A stretch of DNA of 64,000 nucleotides from Vermamoeba vermiformis (lineage: Eukaryota > Tubulinea > Echinamoebida), in assembly GCA_045837725.1 (NCBI GenBank), contig JBEWZL010000136.1, positions 124,001 through 188,000 on the forward strand. Direction: 5' to 3'. Under the pieces are notes generated by a model, which had not been told where the DNA came from, did not search any database, and saw only the letters and a list, made by a program, of their open reading frames with translations. Position numbers and translations under genes: made by a program. Numbering within the stretch: the stretch's first letter is position 1; each line of letters starts with the position of its first letter. This document shows, piece by piece, positions 1 through 11,722 of this stretch.

Positions 1-1808
1 TGGCAGCCAAAAAGTGAATTTGCTTCCTTGATCCGACCCGGCACTTTTGAACCGAGTTAGTACGATCACGAAATAATAGGGAATGGTGATATATATACCT
101 TTTAATACTGATAGCGCCTTCCATAAGTTTGACAATCAAGACGCAAATGTTCAAACCAAGTCCCGTGCCCCCGACCAAAATATCTTTTTTCTTGTTTGAC
201 GCTTGTTCGAAGGCTGAAAATATCGTTTTGAAATCTTTCGCGTTAACTCCAACACCAGTGTCTTTCACTGAAAACTGAAGATATTTCTCGTCCCCTGATG
301 ACTTGGCCCAATTGATCATCATCGTGTTGGACTTTGCACCGGCAGTTTTGATCTTGTGTTGGTTCGATAATTTCACGGTGAGCGTGATATTTCCTTGCGA
401 TGTAAATTTCACGGCATTTGAAAGTAAATTGACGAGTATTTGTTTCACTTTTGTTTTGTCGCCGAAGAACATATCGGGAAGATAGCCTTTCAGTCTCGAC
501 TCGAATTTGATCAGTTTCTTTTGGTTCAATAGCGGTGATATCACTTCTGATGCTTCATTCACTAATGCCTCAATTTTTATGCAGCTTTCTTCGAGCTTCA
601 TTTTGCCGGCCTCAATCTAAAGTCCAATCGTTAGGATAGAGATTATACGTAGAGTTTATATGAGGTACCTTTGAAAAGTCGAGAATGTCATTGATAAGCT
701 GCAATAGATTCGTGGAGCATGTCTTGGCAATGTTGATGAGTTTGACGTATTCATCAGTCAGTGGTGCGAACTTGAGAATGTCGATTGCTCCAATGATGCC
801 CGATAACGGCGTTCTATAAATAGAAAAGATTCAGCGAACCAAATATAGAATTGATAAAACTAATGTCCGTTCGTAATTATGCAATGCCAAGTGTGAATCT
901 ATCCAAATTAGCTAATTTAGGGAATATTGTTCTATTAGGGTGGTTTAGCATCCGCGGCAAATCTAAAATTAGTATTATAAAATAGTACCTTAATTCATGG
1001 CTCATGCGCGCTAAGAAATCAGTCTTGTGCTTGTCCGCTTGTTCAAACCTTGCGAAGATCTCGTGTAATTTTCTGATGGCTATCAACATCAATAAGCCCT
1101 CCGTTATTGTGCGGGATAAATATGGTACGCTATAGTTTCGAGGAATAATTAAATATGGAAGGTAAATCCTTTCACGTACAGTAACACCGACAGATCCCGT
1201 CCACTTGTTTCATAAATTCGTTGCTGATAATTCGTTAAATAGCCGACTATTAAGTTGCCTATAGTACTAAGCAAAACACCTTCGGATCCTATTAGACAAA
1301 CGGTTAGATCTGTTTTTAGGACGCGAAATCTTACCCATCGTAACTCCATTTAGCATTACATAGGTTCCGCTATGCATCACCATCATGTCAAACGATACTT
1401 CTTTTTTAGTGCCCATATAAATTAAGAAGTACATTGTTAATAGGGACGTGTAACCAGCTTTTCGTTCCGAATCCGTTCGGCAAAATATGTATGTACAAAT
1501 AATCCGGATAATTGGAGCTGTAAATGCCAACATTCGAAACCGAGTTGGGACATTGTAAATTAGCCCTAAAAAATAATTTAGAAATAATAAAATTAATTTT
1601 TGGTCATTTTACCTGCTGAGGAGACTATTGAGAGCATGAATGAAACCAAAAATATTCTAAAATAAGCTCTAATAATTAAATCTGCCTTTGCTTTGCTCGA
1701 TCCATCGGTTCTTCTAGGGCGCCAAAATTTGGTCGTGATCCACGAGATTATTCGCTCTTCTATTCGCCAATAAATCTCGCTAGGATGAAAAACATCTTCA
1801 CGGGTCAT
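1..1808 (-). CDS. Hybrid histidine kinase 1 (partial, 3' end outside window)
   Basis: Membrane hybrid histidine kinase, first of eight tandem copies; its C-terminal receiver domain lies beyond base 1. The start is the ATG at 1806-1808. The N-terminal exon carries the shared motif around GSSKAKADLIIR before a hydrophobic stretch. The next exon (about 1533-1330) has hydrophobic helices and CRTDSERKAGY. The phospho-acceptor His is in MSHELR, codon 997-999. The second DHp helix exon (about 805-670) reads TPLSGIIGAIDILKFAP. The HATPase N box is LVNLLSNAVKFT and the G2 box is GGTGLGLNIC near 150-190, with an intron between the F box and G2. The DHp exon is almost identical in DNA to those of kinases 2, 4 and 7. 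ATP-driven autophosphorylation on the His is expected from the family. Confidence 0.9.
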
Positions 1809-2128
1809 GGTTACGTCATATCAAATTTTATTAAATCAATGTTACTTCGCATTTTGTTTTGTTCAACGTTCGTGAACAATATCCATTTTTGGAACCAACG
1901 AAAATTGTTCCGCTTCTCGTTTTGCGTCGTAAATCTTTTTGAGACGAGCTGATAAGTAAGTTGGCCTTGGTTTTGCTAAACCGCCAACTTTTTCGCCAAA
2001 AGTTGAACGTGATTCACGATGTAATCCGCACTTCGGTTGCTAATTCTACCAATCCAAGATTGTAGCTCCAAGGTAAGATTGCGGGAAATTTTGGACCACA
2101 CTAAGGAGTCGTGACGAAGGGGGTGGAT

Positions 2129-4463
2129 CTACTCGCAAAACCGATGACGGTACTTGTCCAAGCACTGCTTGAGAGTATCAATAGAGCACGGTTTCATCAA
2201 GAAATCGTCCATTCCTGCTTTCAGTGCCATTGTTCTCTTCTCTTCCACTGCATGTGCTGTCAGTGCGATGATTGGTGTTGTCACGCCCATTTCACGCAAC
2301 TCTGTCACCGTTGCGATACCATCTACGCCATAAATTATTATAAGACATCAATTAGACCGGCAAGCTTACCCATCACAGGCATCTCCAAGTCTAATAGAAT
2401 CACGTCATAGTGCGGTTTCGGGGTCGACTTTAGCCTCTGAACCGCGATCTGCCCATTTGACGCCTGATCAACAAGACAGCCTAACTTCGTCAATTGGCCT
2501 CTATCGTTATAATCTTCATTAATATACAAGTACTATGCAAATCTTGGCGGCGATCTAAAGCCTTACTTGATCACCAACTGATTGACCGCGTTATCTTCTA
2601 CCAAGTACACTTGCAATGGAGTCTTCGACAATGGTTCAATGACGCTAACTTCAGGGTCTCTCGGAGACTCGTCCTTTGGCGGTGACAATTCCTCTACGAA
2701 CGGGATCCAGAAACTGAACTTACTTCCTTGATTCACTCCTTTGCTATTATCGAACATAGATTAGAATTATACAAATACGATTATTCATTGCATACCTTTT
2801 AATGCTTATTGCGCCTTGCATCAGCTTCACGAGCAAGAGACAAATGTTGAGACCAAGTCCGGTGCCGCCAACAACTTCATCTTCCTTGCGATTGGCGAGC
2901 TTAAAATTTCATCAAAAGCTATCCTTAGGTGAGTATTATAGAACGTTTTACCTGCTCAAACGCTGAGAATAATCTTTTGAAATCTTGGGAACTGACTCCA
3001 ATGCCGGTGTCTTTCACTGAAAATCTGATGAACTTGTTCCATCGATTAGCCGTCCAATTATTAGTCATTGTGTCTACTGCGGTTGATGCGCGCTTAATAT
3101 CTTCGAAGTTTGTCAACTTAACGTTCAACTCGATACTGCCTTGATTGGTGAACTTGACTGCATTCGACAAGAAATTGACGAGAATTTGCTTCACTTTCGT
3201 CTTATCTGCCACAAAGTAGCTGGGGACTTCTTTCATTACCGCGATTGATTTGAATTCAATCGATCTTTTTTGGCCTAATAATGGTGACACAACTGATGAC
3301 ACCTCACTGATTAATTCTTTCATTTTGATCGTTTCTGGCATCAACTTCATCTTTCCAGCCTCGATCTAGTAATAATAGCACAAATTAGCGAGCGTCTCTC
3401 AAATAAATTAGCAACTGCCGTACCTTCGAAAAGTCGAGAATGTCGTTGATGAGCTGCAGTAGATTCGTGGAGCATGTTTTGGCAATGTTGATGAGTTTGA
3501 CGTATTCATCAGTCAGTGGTGCGAACTTGAGAATGTCGATTGCTCCGATGATGCCTGATAACGGCGTTCTAAACAAAATGAATCAAAATACGTCGTGTCA
3601 AAAACGTCAAATTTTTCGCTTTCGAAGGAGCAAAAGGCGATATTATCGTATTGCCGTACCTCAATTCGTGGCTCATTCTGCATAAAAATTCAGTTTTGTG
3701 TTTATCTGCCTCTTCAAATCGGGCAAAGGTCTCCGTGAATTTCCGGATTCCAATTAACGTTAAACCCGCTTCCATGATTGTTCGCATAACGAAAGGTGCC
3801 CTAAGTGCCTGTTAATATCATATTTGAATCACGATTCATAATAGACATTTACCAGAGCAGAGTTAGATCTCGAGATGTGTTAACCATTTGCTGTCGATTG
3901 TAAAAAAGAGATCCAAGCAGAATATTGGCCGATAGAGCTACGTATACGCCTTCATTTCCTATAATTAAAAACATTTAGTCAGTTTTACAAAAGCTGTGGA
4001 TTTGTATCCGTACCCATGACAATTCCACTCAGCATTGTTAGAGCGGATCCTTGCATCATAAACATTTCAAAGCATACGTGCCTAGGACTCCCCAGATACA
4101 ATAATGTATAAACGATCGCCAGCGAAAAATAACCAGCTTTTCTTTCTGAATCCGTTCTACAAAAGACAAATGCCGCCATAATTCGTATTGTGGGTCCAAC
4201 CAAGGACAATAAATAATATCTAGAGTTTGTTCCAGTCGGGATATAACCTAATACTCGATTAAAATTAAAATAAATATTACAAGAGTTTTCTTACCCGTCA
4301 TCATGACTAAACATTGTGTAAATGATAGCAAAAATATTCTAAAATAGGCACGAAGTATTAAATCGGCTTTGGCTTTGCTTGATCCACCAACTCTCTTCGG
4401 TCGCCAAAATTTGGCAACCCACGAGACGACCAGTTCTTCGCATCTCCAATAAATTGGTTCCAT
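2129..4463 (-). CDS. Hybrid histidine kinase 2
   Basis: Complete kinase: membrane N-terminus, DHp, HATPase and receiver. The start used is the ATG at 4461-4463 (MEPIYWRCEE), which aligns with the IYWRIEE region of kinase 1. That ATG overlaps the target-site duplication of the element at 4465-5209. Across the insertion, the reading frame once extended 15 codons further to an ATG at 5254-5256, so the original start may have been displaced. The membrane motifs are GSSKAKADLILR and CRTDSERKAGYF. The DHp His is codon 3668-3670. The receiver phospho-acceptor Asp (in LLDLEMP) is codon 2389-2391, and the protein ends KYRHRFCE. The proximal promoter now lies beyond 745 bp of inserted DNA, so expression may differ from the other copies. 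Confidence 0.9.
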
Positions 4464-4464
4464 T

Positions 4465-5209
4465 GAGGGAATTAAAAACTTAACTTACGCGGCATAAAAT
4501 TTTTTTTTCGCGCTTAAGTTATGCGGCGTAAAAAATTATTCCTCAAATGCGTTTCAAACTTAACTTATCTTTTTTCTCAAATCAACCGCGACCTTGAGCG
4601 ACGCTCAAAAATTATAGTATTAATAATATAATTAAGTACCAAGGTTATATTAACGTAAGCCACGAAAGTGGTTATGAAAGAAAATTTCAAATAATTCAAG
4701 TTCGGATCTGAAAATTAGATCCCGCTTTCTCTCGTGCGAGTATGTGTCGACTGGCTCATTTAGCGTTCATAATTATCGTTAGACACTATGAGAGCCTTCG
4801 TCTACCATACTCAGCATTGTGGTGCCTCACTGGAGTTGAGAATAGACTGCGTGACTCAAAAAAAATCATTCGCTTTTCTCCTCAACAACGAGCACCACAA
4901 GAGTCGCACCACTCCAGTTCCATATTATATATGCAGTAATATAACTATATATATTTTTAAGAATTTTTCTGCCGTGCTAAGCCACCGATCAGCACATCAT
5001 CTGATCTACAATTTTTTTGTCTCTCGTGTCGAGAGCTAGTTCTTAGCCAACGACATAATGTCCTTGTAGTATTTTGTATTTTGAAATGAAAAAATAAACC
5101 TTGGCATAACTTTACAAAAGAAAAGATAAGTTAAGTTTGAAACGCATTTTTTGGCATAACTTAGCGATTTTTTTTTTTATGCCGCGTAAGTTAAGTTTTT
5201 AATTCCCTC
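4465..5209. mobile_element. MITE-like element with long imperfect terminal inverted repeats
   Basis: The left end begins GAGGGAATTAAAAACTTAAC and the right end is its reverse complement. The inverted repeats stay recognisable for roughly 100 bp, including the block GCGTTTCAAACTTAACTTAT. The flanking duplication is ATT (4462-4464 and 5210-5212); a 4-bp CATT reading is possible if the right terminus is one base shorter. The element is 745 bp, the interior holds only short open frames, and no transposase motif is visible, so it is a non-autonomous DNA transposon. The 3-bp duplication would be compatible with PIF/Harbinger- or CACTA-type mobilisation, but the ends match neither consensus clearly. 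No second copy was seen in the window. Confidence 0.85.
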
Positions 5210-5489
5210 ATTGGCGCTCGTAATTTTTTTAAAATACAAAATATTGTGTCGTCCATGATGATTTACTGTTGATTTACCGATAACACATGACAGGTGTGTC
5301 ATTTTGAATTTTAAAACTCTTGCAAGCTGATTTAGTTACGAAGATGAATAATGAAATCCCGGAAGTTTTTAACATAGTAGACCTGTTGTTGGCTTGCTTA
5401 AGCACGCTCTGTGGCGAGTGTTCTGTTCAACGTTTCTCCATCGGATCTGCAGCGAGGACAATTTTTGTTTGCGCAGATTTTCAACAAGC

Positions 5490-7329
5490 ATGGAGCACCC
5501 TCCTTATAATATCGGAGATAGCCTACCGTTGGAGGTTATCGAGACAATTCTTATCAGCCTTGACACGCACTCTCATTTTCTTAGGTAAACTAATACTGGC
5601 TGTATAATTCGAATTAAGAACTTTTATTATTTAATTAATAGCGAACAATGGAATGTTCACCATCAATTAATGATATCACCAGAGCTCGATCCGTTTCTAA
5701 AACTTGGTTTTTTGTTGTCGATGCATTAATTGAGCGTTCTAAAATACCCTCCGTACGTAAATAATTTTAGTATAATTTTTGGAATTAATTTTATTGTTAG
5801 AGGACTCCTGCAGAGCGAGTTCGATTTGCCGTATCTAAATTTCTATCCCAATATCGAAATCTGCTTGATCCACCAAAGAAGGATGAGAAAGATCAATCTA
5901 ATAAGACGGAAAAAAACAAGAAAATATCTAAAAACAAATCCAAAAAGAACGAGATCCAGCCACAACCAGCTCAAGAACCCGAGCCAAAAAAAACTCGATG
6001 CAATATCGATTGGCTACGAAAGAGCTTCGAGACTATATTATTGGCACTTCCTCTGTCAGACGAATTTCTACCGGTCAGTGAAGAAAAGATCTTGCTCTAC
6101 GTGTGGCTGTTTGCTGAAGAAGAGGACACTCTCAGACGCTATTTTGCATCCGTATTTAAACGTAAGTCATGCAGATTATTTTCTGTTATCATTTTAACCA
6201 GGGGTTGGTTTTTAAAGCCAAGATCGGATGCCGGATGCCGCTATTTGGAGGATATTTCATGATGATTCGGCCGAATAAATTCGTGTTCGAGCTTGAAAGA
6301 GAATTGCTGGCCCTATTGCATCCTTATAAGTACAACAGATTAGAGGTACGTAACACGAACCTTTATTTGACACGTGTCAACTCACATTACTGACCTTTAT
6401 TTGACACGTGTCAAACTCCGTTCACTAAATTAACACGGCGTTAACAATGTTGTACGGCCCGTATGACGTTTATGACATTTTGACACGACAAAACCAATCT
6501 GACACGTGTCACTTTTGACACTTCTTTTGCAAGCCCCGCTCATCATTTAGTTCAGTAGTACGATTTTTATTAATGAAGGTGTTCAGACTGACAATGCTAA
6601 GCAAGGCTATCAACCGAAGCACCTCGACATACTGATTGAATTGTCACGAAAAGTTGCAACATCCACGGCACAATTGTTAAAGTTATTACCTAGGTAGGTA
6701 TACTGTAATCCTTGCATTGAATAACTATACCACAGTATTAACTTTTGATATGAATGATAATAGTAAGATAATCTACACGTTGAAATCAGTCCAGCGGATC
6801 TGCGTCTATGATTCTAGCGCAATTGTTTAGGAAGTTTATTATCCCTAGTGTCACTCGAACGGCGATGTTTGGTCCAACAGTAAGTACCTACTAATTATAG
6901 TACTCATAATGTATATGCGTATTTGCATTCCTTTTAATAAAACCAATTAATTTACTGAGATCGCTTTGTAGCGAAAAGGCAATAGAAATGGTCTAAAACC
7001 ACAACTTGCAACACACTTCCACACTGTGGCCGTGATCATTACAGCGAACTTAGAAGGAAGTCGTTTGCGAGAGGCTTATTTGGATCAAGCAAATTACCTC
7101 GGAGAAGATCTCAAAAAAATTCTCATTCCAGCATTTGAAGAGTTAATGGTACCTTACTAATTTAACGCCTAGCTCCTTATATAATTAATTTTTTGTTTAA
7201 ATTTAGAAAATCGAGATTGATATGGCAGAAGTCAAGAAGCCGTTGGCGATCAATGTTCGTGGAGATGAACTTTTATCATTATTATTGAATATGAAACAGC
7301 CACAGAAATTCGCTCCGCAGAAAAAATAG
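5490..7329 (+). CDS. F-box protein with unrecognised conserved C-terminus
   Basis: Eight exons predicted: 5490-5584, 5683-5752, 5801-6161, 6218-6345, 6587-6693, 6795-6879, 6972-7148 and 7207-7329, giving about 381 aa. Residues 10-45 form an F-box (SLPLEVIETIL, then RARSVSKTWFFVVD), split by intron 1. F-boxes bind Skp1 in SCF ubiquitin ligases, so a substrate-adaptor role is likely. A charged Lys/Glu/Pro-rich linker follows (about residues 75-110), then a helical C-terminal region I cannot assign (FETILLALPLSDEFLPVSEE, later RKFIIPSVTRTAMFGPT). Intron 4 contains three TGACACGTGTCA palindromes. The start is the ATG of MEHPPYN; an in-frame ATG at 5394 would add 32 residues. Confidence 0.72.
6366..6513. 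promoter_or_regulatory. Cluster of three TGACACGTGTCA palindromes
   Basis: Perfect 12-bp palindromes at 6368-6379, 6402-6413 and 6500-6511, inside the fourth intron of the F-box gene. The first two share the extended context TTTGACACGTGTCAA and are preceded by CTTTATT. Each contains the bHLH/bZIP G-box CACGTG and two inverted TGACA half-sites, the core of TALE homeodomain binding. A regulatory role is inferred from clustering and symmetry only. Confidence 0.5.
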
Positions 7330-7450
7330 TCATTTGAATCGACTTGTGAACGCTCTTATCTGGATTAGTGACACGTGCCAACACCAACTTTGGATCGAAA
7401 CTCAATCTCCCTTTCGGAGAAATTTGTTATGACCGGGTAAAAAGGTGATT

Positions 7451-7465
7451 CAAAAAGCGAATTGG
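7451..7465 (+). promoter_or_regulatory. 15-bp upstream element shared with the other secreted repeat gene
   Basis: CAAAAAGCGAATTGG ends 57 bases before the start codon at 7523. The same 15 bases occur on the opposite strand at 32785-32799, 55 bases before the paralogous gene starting at 32729. Conservation of sequence, strand and distance suggests a core promoter or initiator-type element. Confidence 0.6.
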
Positions 7466-7522
7466 AGATTCTTTCCGTTGTTTCTGATTCAAAAAAAAGA
7501 CCTTTTAAATCAACGCTGCAAC

Positions 7523-8832
7523 ATGAAAGCAACAATTGCCTTTAATCTTTTAGTGTTGCTGAGTCTTTGCTGCTATGTAAAAGGTACCGTACTTAAGTTG
7601 CAAAAAGGTCTTACAAAACAATTCTTAGGTGACTCGCAATGCAACTTGGGTCAATTCGCCGTTAGAAGTGATAAAGAAGACTATTTGGTAATTAACTCCC
7701 CTAAAGACGTCCAATTGTGCGGAGTCAATCTTTGTAATGCAATCAACGCCAAGCAATCGTTGTCGCTCTCAGCGGACGGTGCAACTCTTCAAATATCCGA
7801 CTCCAATTCCGTAACGCTTCAGGATCCTAGTCCCACAAACGAACTTCAGACTTTGTCGTTGGATGCGGCAGGCAAACTGTCGATCTCGCAAGGGAATTCC
7901 GTTGACATCCCCGACATGAGCTCAACAAACGAGATTCAAAGTCTATCTCTCACGCAAGACGGAATCTTATCAATTTCGAATTCCAACTATGTAACAATAC
8001 CTGATGTGAGTCAAACGAACGAAATCCAAACTCTTTCGTTGGATGCGTCTGGCAAACTGTCGATCTCACAAGGGAACTCAGTCGACATCCCCGACATTAG
8101 CCCAACAAACGAGATTCAAACTTTGTCTCTTAATGGCAACTCATTAGAGCTCTCCAATGGTGGATCTGGCGTTACTCTTCCCGATGTTTCAGCAACCAAC
8201 GAGCTTCAAAACTTGACACTAAGCAACGGTGTCTTATCCGTCACTAATGGCAACTCAGTCCTGCTTCCCGATACCAGTGACAAGAACGAACTTCAAAATT
8301 TGACGCTAACCAACAACGTCTTATCCATCACTAATGGCAACTCCCTAGACATTTCGTACTTGAGCAGTAAGAATCAAATGCAACGAGAAGTAAAAGTTAA
8401 TTTTTGAAATCAGAGCCAGTCCTATTCCGAGTCTCCTTGTCGGCTAGCCTCACCATTCCGCAAGCCCAATACACTACAGTAGCCTTTGATAGCATTACTG
8501 TTGATACTGCCCAAGGATTTGTAGCGGGAGGCATTTATAAGGTTGTTACTCCAGGATGGTACCAGGCCTCCACGATGTTTACTTTTCACGTGACAGCATC
8601 ATCCACGTACTACATCGAAACTCACTTTTACGTGAACAACAGCCCATCTTTCCACTGCACAAATAATGCTGCACTCAGTGGCTACACTTTGTTAGGTACG
8701 CAGTGCACGGATATCTTCTACTTGGGGAAAAACGACGCTATTTCCGTTGTGTTATGGTGGTCCGGCTCTGGCAGTAGCCTGGAAAATCTTGTCGGCAACA
8801 GTTCATGGACCTTACTCAAAGTCAGTGACTAG
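7523..8832 (+). CDS. Secreted repeat protein with C-terminal C1q-like domain
   Basis: Two exons, 7523-8366 and 8414-8832, joined across a 47-nt intron (GTAAGA to TCAG), giving about 420 aa. The start MKATIAFNLLVLLSL opens a clear signal peptide. A Cys-containing segment follows, then about seven repeats of 29-30 residues of the type TNEIQTLSLDASGKLSISQG ending NSVDIPD. Repeat starts lie at 7835, 7925, 8015, 8105, 8195 and 8282 (spacing 90, 90, 90, 90 and 87 bp). The last ~135 residues (FRVSLSAS, TVAFDSITVD, GGIYKVVTPGWYQAS) look like a C1q/TNF jelly-roll, which usually trimerises. Repeats of the NELQTLSL type are familiar from Bacteroidetes surface proteins and phage fibres. A secreted, fibrous, ligand-binding protein is inferred. 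An AATAAA-like signal lies near 8868. Confidence 0.85.
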
Positions 8833-9028
8833 AACGCATATGTAATCAGTGTTTAAATGTCTCGACAAATAAACAAGAAAAAGTTTATTCAGCCCGCGTA
8901 AATGTCCGACAGCCCATCGTATTTAAAGTGTTTTCCTCTTCGAACGTTTCTTCAACAACTTTGCGCTAGCTCTTCTTCTAAGCGCTGCGGGTTCAATTCC
9001 CTTGAACGACAGCCAATCACATCAAGTT

Positions 9029-11475
9029 CTATTTCGGCGCTGCGACGTTCTTCTCGAGACATTGTTTGAGAGTATCAATAGAACACGGTTTCATCAAGAA
9101 GTCATCCATTCCTGCTTTCAGTGCCATTGTTCTCTTCTCTTCCACTGCATGTGCTGTCAGTGCGATGATTGGTGTTGTCACTCCCATTTCACGCAACTCT
9201 GTCACCGTTGCAATACCATCTACGCCATAAATTAATATATATAATCAATTAGACCGGCAAGCTTACCCATCACAGGCATCTCCAAGTCCAACAAGATGAT
9301 GTCGTACTTCAGTTGTGCTTTGTCTTTGAGCAGATCCGTAGCGAGTAAACCATTTGACGCGAGATCAACTTGACATCCGAGCTTCATTAGTTGACCCCTG
9401 TTATTGAAACAATATTAGCCTGAGTATTAATCCGCAACTATATTATAATATGACTTACTTGATGACCATCTGATTGACGGTATTATCTTCAACGAGCAGC
9501 ACGGATATTTTCGGGCGTTCAGAATCAACGACATATCGCGTGACTTCTTTGCCATTCGTTACAACATCACTATCGATGCAGTCTTTGCCGTCATATGGAA
9601 TCCAGAACGTGAATTTAGTGCCTTGATTGGCCCCGGTGCTGCAAAACACGATGACATTAGTTGACACGTGTCATAGCTACGAGCGAGTTGTACGTACCTC
9701 CTGATGCTAATAGCGCCTTGCATGAGTTCAATAAGCAACAGACAGATGTTCAGACCAAGGCCAGTGCCACCTGCAATCTCGTTCTTCTTTCGCAACGTTG
9801 CCTATCGAGTGCAAAGGTGAGCACTTGTGTTGAGTGTCATGAAAGTGACACGTGTCAAAAAAAGTTGAATTGTACCTGTTCGAAGGCTGAAAAGATCTTC
9901 TCAAAATCGTTGACATCCACACCAATGCCCGTGTCTTTCACTGAAAACTTGAGGAATGTTTTGCACTCTTTGGTCCACGAATTCATCAACGAAAATGTTC
10001 TGTTCGCTGCTTTAGCGATACTTTGATCAGTATCGAGTTTGACTTTCAATTTGATGCTGCCAGTGCTCGTGAACTTGACGGCATTCGATAACAAATTGAC
10101 GAGGATTTGTTTCACTTTCGTCCTGTCTGCCATAAATGCCTGGGGAGTATCGGCAGGAATGGACTTGACGAATGTAATGCCCTTTTTTAGATTTAATAGC
10201 GGTGAGACTACTTCAGCGGCTTCATTCATCAAATCTTTCACGTTCACTGCCTCGATTATTAGCTTCATTTTACCGGCCTCAATCTGTCACAAATTATTAA
10301 TATTATATCGTTTCATTAAGAATATTCAAAAGTAATAATGATAGCATGATTATTAAAATGACAGGTGTCATTCAGGTACCTTCGAAAAGTCAAGGATATC
10401 GTTGATTAATTGCAATAGATTGGTAGAGCAGGTTTTGGCAATATTAATAAGTTTGAAATACTCGTCTGTTAATGGCGCAAATCTTAGTATTTCAATGGCA
10501 CCAATAATTCCGGATAACGGCGTTCTAAAAATAACAATTATTACGAGCTGATAATGACACTTTGACAGATCGCGTTTCAACTTTAATCTCTTTTGAAGTC
10601 TGTCAAATCATTTCTAAATATATCATGTCTTAATTATAATAAGGTATAATATCGTACCTTAATTCGTGGCTCATACGGCAGAGAAATTCTGTCTTGTGTT
10701 TGTTGGCTTGCTCGAGACGAGAAAACGTTTCTGTGAACTTTAAGATGCTAATACTAATCATTATAGCCTCGGTAATATTACGGGCAACAAATGTACTCCT
10801 ATTTAATCAAATTAAATTCGATTGCACGCGATCTCGATTTCATACCACATAAGATGCGTTTCACCGCTGGCAGTTTGAAGGAATATATAGCCAATAGTAA
10901 AGTTTGCGAGTACTCCGAGACATAAGCCTTCAAATCCTAAAAGAATAATAAATTACTGATTCATTCTGTGGTCTAAAAATATACATCCGGTATACCTAAC
11001 ACGACTCCGCTTGTTAATAGAAACGAGGAGCTTCGGAACGAGAACTTGTCGAACCCAGTATCAGGGTGCTCGAAAATGTGCGTGTAGATAGTCACATACA
11101 TAAATATAATGGCGAAATAACCAGCTTTTCGTTCCGAATCTGTCCAGCAAAATATCATCAACGAGACGATGCATGACATTGGTGATAATAGCGAGACTAG
11201 TTTATGAGGTCCACTCTCGCCAAAGCTGACGTCTAAACGAAGAATATACAATTAGATTTTTTAATTGCGCATCTTGGAGGTTAAAAAAAGATATTATGCT
11301 TACCAGCTACGATTAATATAAACGATGACAAGCATAATAAAGTTAATCGCACAAACATTCTAATAAATATTTCTGCTCTTTCAAGGCTCGATCCCTGTTG
11401 CTGGCGCCAATAGTTCGCCACAGTATACGCGACCATGCGGTCCTCTAAATTTTTATAGGCGGCAAAATAACCCAT
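9029..11475 (-). CDS. Hybrid histidine kinase 3
   Basis: Complete kinase. The start is taken at MGYFAAYKNLEDRM (ATG 11473-11475), matching kinase 4; the open frame continues 24 codons upstream but those residues do not align. The N-terminal motif is QGSSLERAEIFIR. The conserved membrane motif reads CWTDSERKAGYF, with Trp where most copies have Arg. The DHp His is codon 10666-10668. The receiver Asp is codon 9286-9288 and the C-terminus is CLEKNVAAPK. Its DHp second-helix exon (about 10380-10530) has diverged at the DNA level from those of kinases 1, 2, 4 and 7. The intron before the G2 box carries one TGACACGTGTCA (9846-9857) and the next intron another (9662-9673). Confidence 0.9.
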
Positions 11476-11722
11476 GGTGACGTTGGGATCAATCAGATTA
11501 TTGATTGTAAATACAAAATTACACTGGCGTAAGTTTATTATTAGCACGTGAAAAACTGCTAAATTTGGCGAATCCAGATCCGGAGCACGAAGTGGCCGTT
11601 TTCTTCCCGCTATTCAATTATAAACTCGAACCCCCCACTAGTGTGCACCATTAATCAAGGGACCAACAATTCCGAGCCACTTCTTTAAACGATTCTTCCC
11701 TGCCAAACGAGTGAATCTGGAT

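Noticed and set aside
4742-5039. Two overlapping plus-strand open frames of 65 and 83 codons inside the MITE-like element
   Set aside because: No transposase or other motif, low complexity, and they overlap in different frames; treated as chance frames in a non-autonomous element.
6587-7148. RhoGAP domain in the C-terminal half of the F-box gene
   Set aside because: Some Leu/Val patterning is suggestive, but the arginine finger and the order of RhoGAP boxes are not present.
8390-8415. A 26-nt intron joining the two parts of the secreted repeat protein
   Set aside because: A 47-nt intron (8367-8413) with better splice sites gives the same downstream frame and a more usual size.
8975-9010. 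tRNA-like T-loop (GGGTTCAATTCCC) between the secreted protein gene and kinase 3
   Set aside because: No matching acceptor stem, D-loop or anticodon arm can be drawn around it.
11476-11547. 24-codon N-terminal extension of kinase 3
   Set aside because: Does not align with the other seven copies, whereas the internal Met does.
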